64,000 nt of DNA, from positions 26,748 to 90,747 of the forward strand of contig JAGAXF010000001.1 of assembly GCA_017941085.1 (NCBI GenBank), given 5' to 3'. The stretch comes from Bacillota bacterium. Its GTDB lineage: Bacteria > Bacillota > Clostridia > Peptostreptococcales > Anaerovoracaceae. The position numbers and the translations under genes were made by a program. Of this stretch, positions 62,926 through 64,000 are shown piece by piece; the first letter of the stretch is position 1, and each line of letters begins with the position of its first letter. The notes beneath the pieces were generated by a model. The model saw only the letters and a list, made by a program, of their open reading frames with translations. It was not told the DNA's origin and made no database searches.

Positions 62926-64000
62926 TTGCAAGTCCAAGTTGAACAGTAAGTTATAGCTACGAAGCATGAACCTTGAAAACTGAATACACCTGATCGAGAA
63001 ATTCATCAAAGAGTTCCTCCGGCGTGTAGTACCCAAGATGCTTTCGCGGCAGTGCATTCATCTCATCAGCGAATGAGAGTATCTGCTCTGCAGAGTAATT
63101 GTCGATGGATACCCCCTTTGGAACGTATCTGCGAAACAGTCGGTTGTGACGTTCGTTTTGACCTCTCTCCCAGGATGAATAAGGATGAGCAAAGTATACG
63201 CCTACTCCCCAATCTTCCAGCTCGGAGAGAGCTTCAAACTCGCTGCCATTGTCTGCCGTAATGGTCTTGAAAATCTCAGCAAACTTATCTGCGCCAAACT
63301 CGTCCCGAAGGACGGCCATGGCGGTCATTACAGAAGCCGAATCCTTAGCAGGAATCTTGATTGCCAGATAGAAGTCTGTAACCTTCTCCACGAGGGTGAG
63401 AACGACAGATTCTTTACCAGAGCGTTTGCCAATGACTGTATCAATCTCCCAGTGACCGCATACAATGCGCATCATGGCTTCTTCTGGGCGCTCATCGATG
63501 CTCTTGCCAAAGATTCGCTTGTTCTTACGACTGACGTGCTTCTTATGTTTTCTAGACATAGCCTCAGGCAGGTCGAAAGGTGAAAGAGGAATCTTTCCTG
63601 TCCAAACTGCATCATACAGAGTGGATGTGCAGAAGATCTGATCTCTCGGAAAGAGCTTCTTTTTCTTTGCTCTCCCAACACAGGCATCCAGCGACCAGCC
63701 GTGTTCTCGCACCTGTTTTACTACCCACTTAATGAATGGGCTGTTCGGATCGAGGCTACTGGCCTTATGACAGCGAGAACGATTAATCTCGTAGTTGGTT
63801 TGTCCGCGTTTAGCTGAGTATTCTGGAAAACGACCGCGGTCTCCATTTCGCATACCAGTGCCTCGGCGCAATTCATTTAGCACCGTAGATGCTGCGCATC
63901 CGACAATCTCAGCGATCTTGCGAAGTGATAATTTGAGCCTTTTACAGACTTTGATACTACATCTGTCCTCAAAGCGAAGATGTTGTCCCTTTTCTCGTTC
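62926..64000 (-). mobile_element. IS30-family insertion sequence, left-hand part in window
   Basis: The element holds an IS30-type transposase gene and runs off the right edge. Its end near the shikimate kinase gene is probably about 62926, where TTGCAAGTCCAAGTTGAAC looks like a terminal repeat; I could not confirm it against the other end. It lies in the 65-bp upstream region of shikimate kinase and may affect its expression. Confidence 0.7.
62957..64000 (-). CDS. IS30-family transposase, partial
   Basis: The 3' part of the transposase encodes a helix-turn-helix (LSLRKIAEIVGCAASTVLNE, read past the apparent GTG at 63883) and a DDE integrase core: CGHWEIDTVIGKRSGKESV (D), TADNGSEFEAL (D) and SSWERGQNERHNRLFRRYVP (E). 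The frame is open to the right edge, so the true start lies outside the window. No stop or shift is seen, so the copy could be active. Confidence 0.93.
   Translation of the reverse strand, partial: EREKGQHLRFEDRCSIKVCKRLKLSLRKIAEIVGCAASTVLNELRRGTGMRNGDRGRFPEYSAKRGQTNYEINRSRCHKASSLDPNSPFIKWVVKQVREHGWSLDACVGRAKKKKLFPRDQIFCTSTLYDAVWTGKIPLSPFDLPEAMSRKHKKHVSRKNKRIFGKSIDERPEEAMMRIVCGHWEIDTVIGKRSGKESVVLTLVEKVTDFYLAIKIPAKDSASVMTAMAVLRDEFGADKFAEIFKTITADNGSEFEALSELEDWGVGVYFAHPYSSWERGQNERHNRLFRRYVPKGVSIDNYSAEQILSFADEMNALPRKHLGYYTPEELFDEFLDQVYSVFKVHAS

Overview
The window comes from an anaerobic, AT-leaning Firmicute of the class Clostridia. The evidence is two NAD(P)-linked [FeFe]-hydrogenase modules, many lipoproteins with short Firmicute signal peptides, strong AGGAGG ribosome sites, and NHLM-type peptide export. 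A Lachnospiraceae or Peptostreptococcales/Family XIII-like host is plausible, but the sequence alone does not fix the family. No rRNA, tRNA or CRISPR array was seen.

Layout. 1-3.9 kb: queuosine genes (partial queA, tgt) with a DUF308 membrane protein and an RlmD/TrmA-type uracil methyltransferase. 3.9-9.4 kb: a cysteine desulfidase-like gene facing away from a flavodoxin gene, then a heterodimeric ABC exporter-fold pair of the siderophore-associated IrtAB/YbtPQ kind. 9.4-13.7 kb: a LysR regulator divergent from a three-gene oxidoreductase/hydrolase operon that ends in an unusual lipoprotein-cyclophilin-like-aldo/keto reductase fusion. 13.7-18.6 kb: a MacB/FtsX-type ABC system with a lipoprotein partner, preceded by a strong promoter and a leader containing a terminator. 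18.6-28 kb: a methyltransferase, then an NHLM peptide-export operon (minimal HlyD, C39-peptidase ABC, second ABC, sigma factor, three different double-glycine precursor peptides), then a zone of decaying genes (radical-SAM maturase, PIN toxin, Zn-ribbon protein, metallophosphoesterase). 28-34.4 kb: RNA ligase, two accessory genes and an SsuABC-like importer. 34.4-42.3 kb: a HydABC-type hydrogenase operon convergent with a second [FeFe]-hydrogenase paired with a GltD-like flavoprotein.

42.6-47.8 kb is a small genomic island. It carries an AbiL/RloAB-like defence pair, a DUF4417 gene, a toxin/immunity-like pair and a DNA-methyltransferase fragment. It is bounded by a 30-bp direct repeat (27/30 identical) that lies inside the 5' coding end of the low-molecular-weight phosphatase gene. 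The left copy is a stranded piece of that gene's start, which suggests integration into the phosphatase gene with the 5' end rebuilt on the other side.

47.8-62.9 kb: the phosphatase, SfsA, a 2-keto-4-pentenoate hydratase-like enzyme, a LytS/YesM-type histidine kinase, and a striking operon that joins a DUF3798/sugar-type ABC transporter to a STAS protein and a STAS-kinase-anti-sigma fusion. These are followed by PHP, YwaF-like, metallo-beta-lactamase-fold and shikimate kinase genes. An IS30-family transposase runs off the right edge.

The best candidates for undescribed biology are the NHLM peptide cluster with its broken maturase, the DUF3798 transporter/partner-switch operon, and the phosphatase-gene island.
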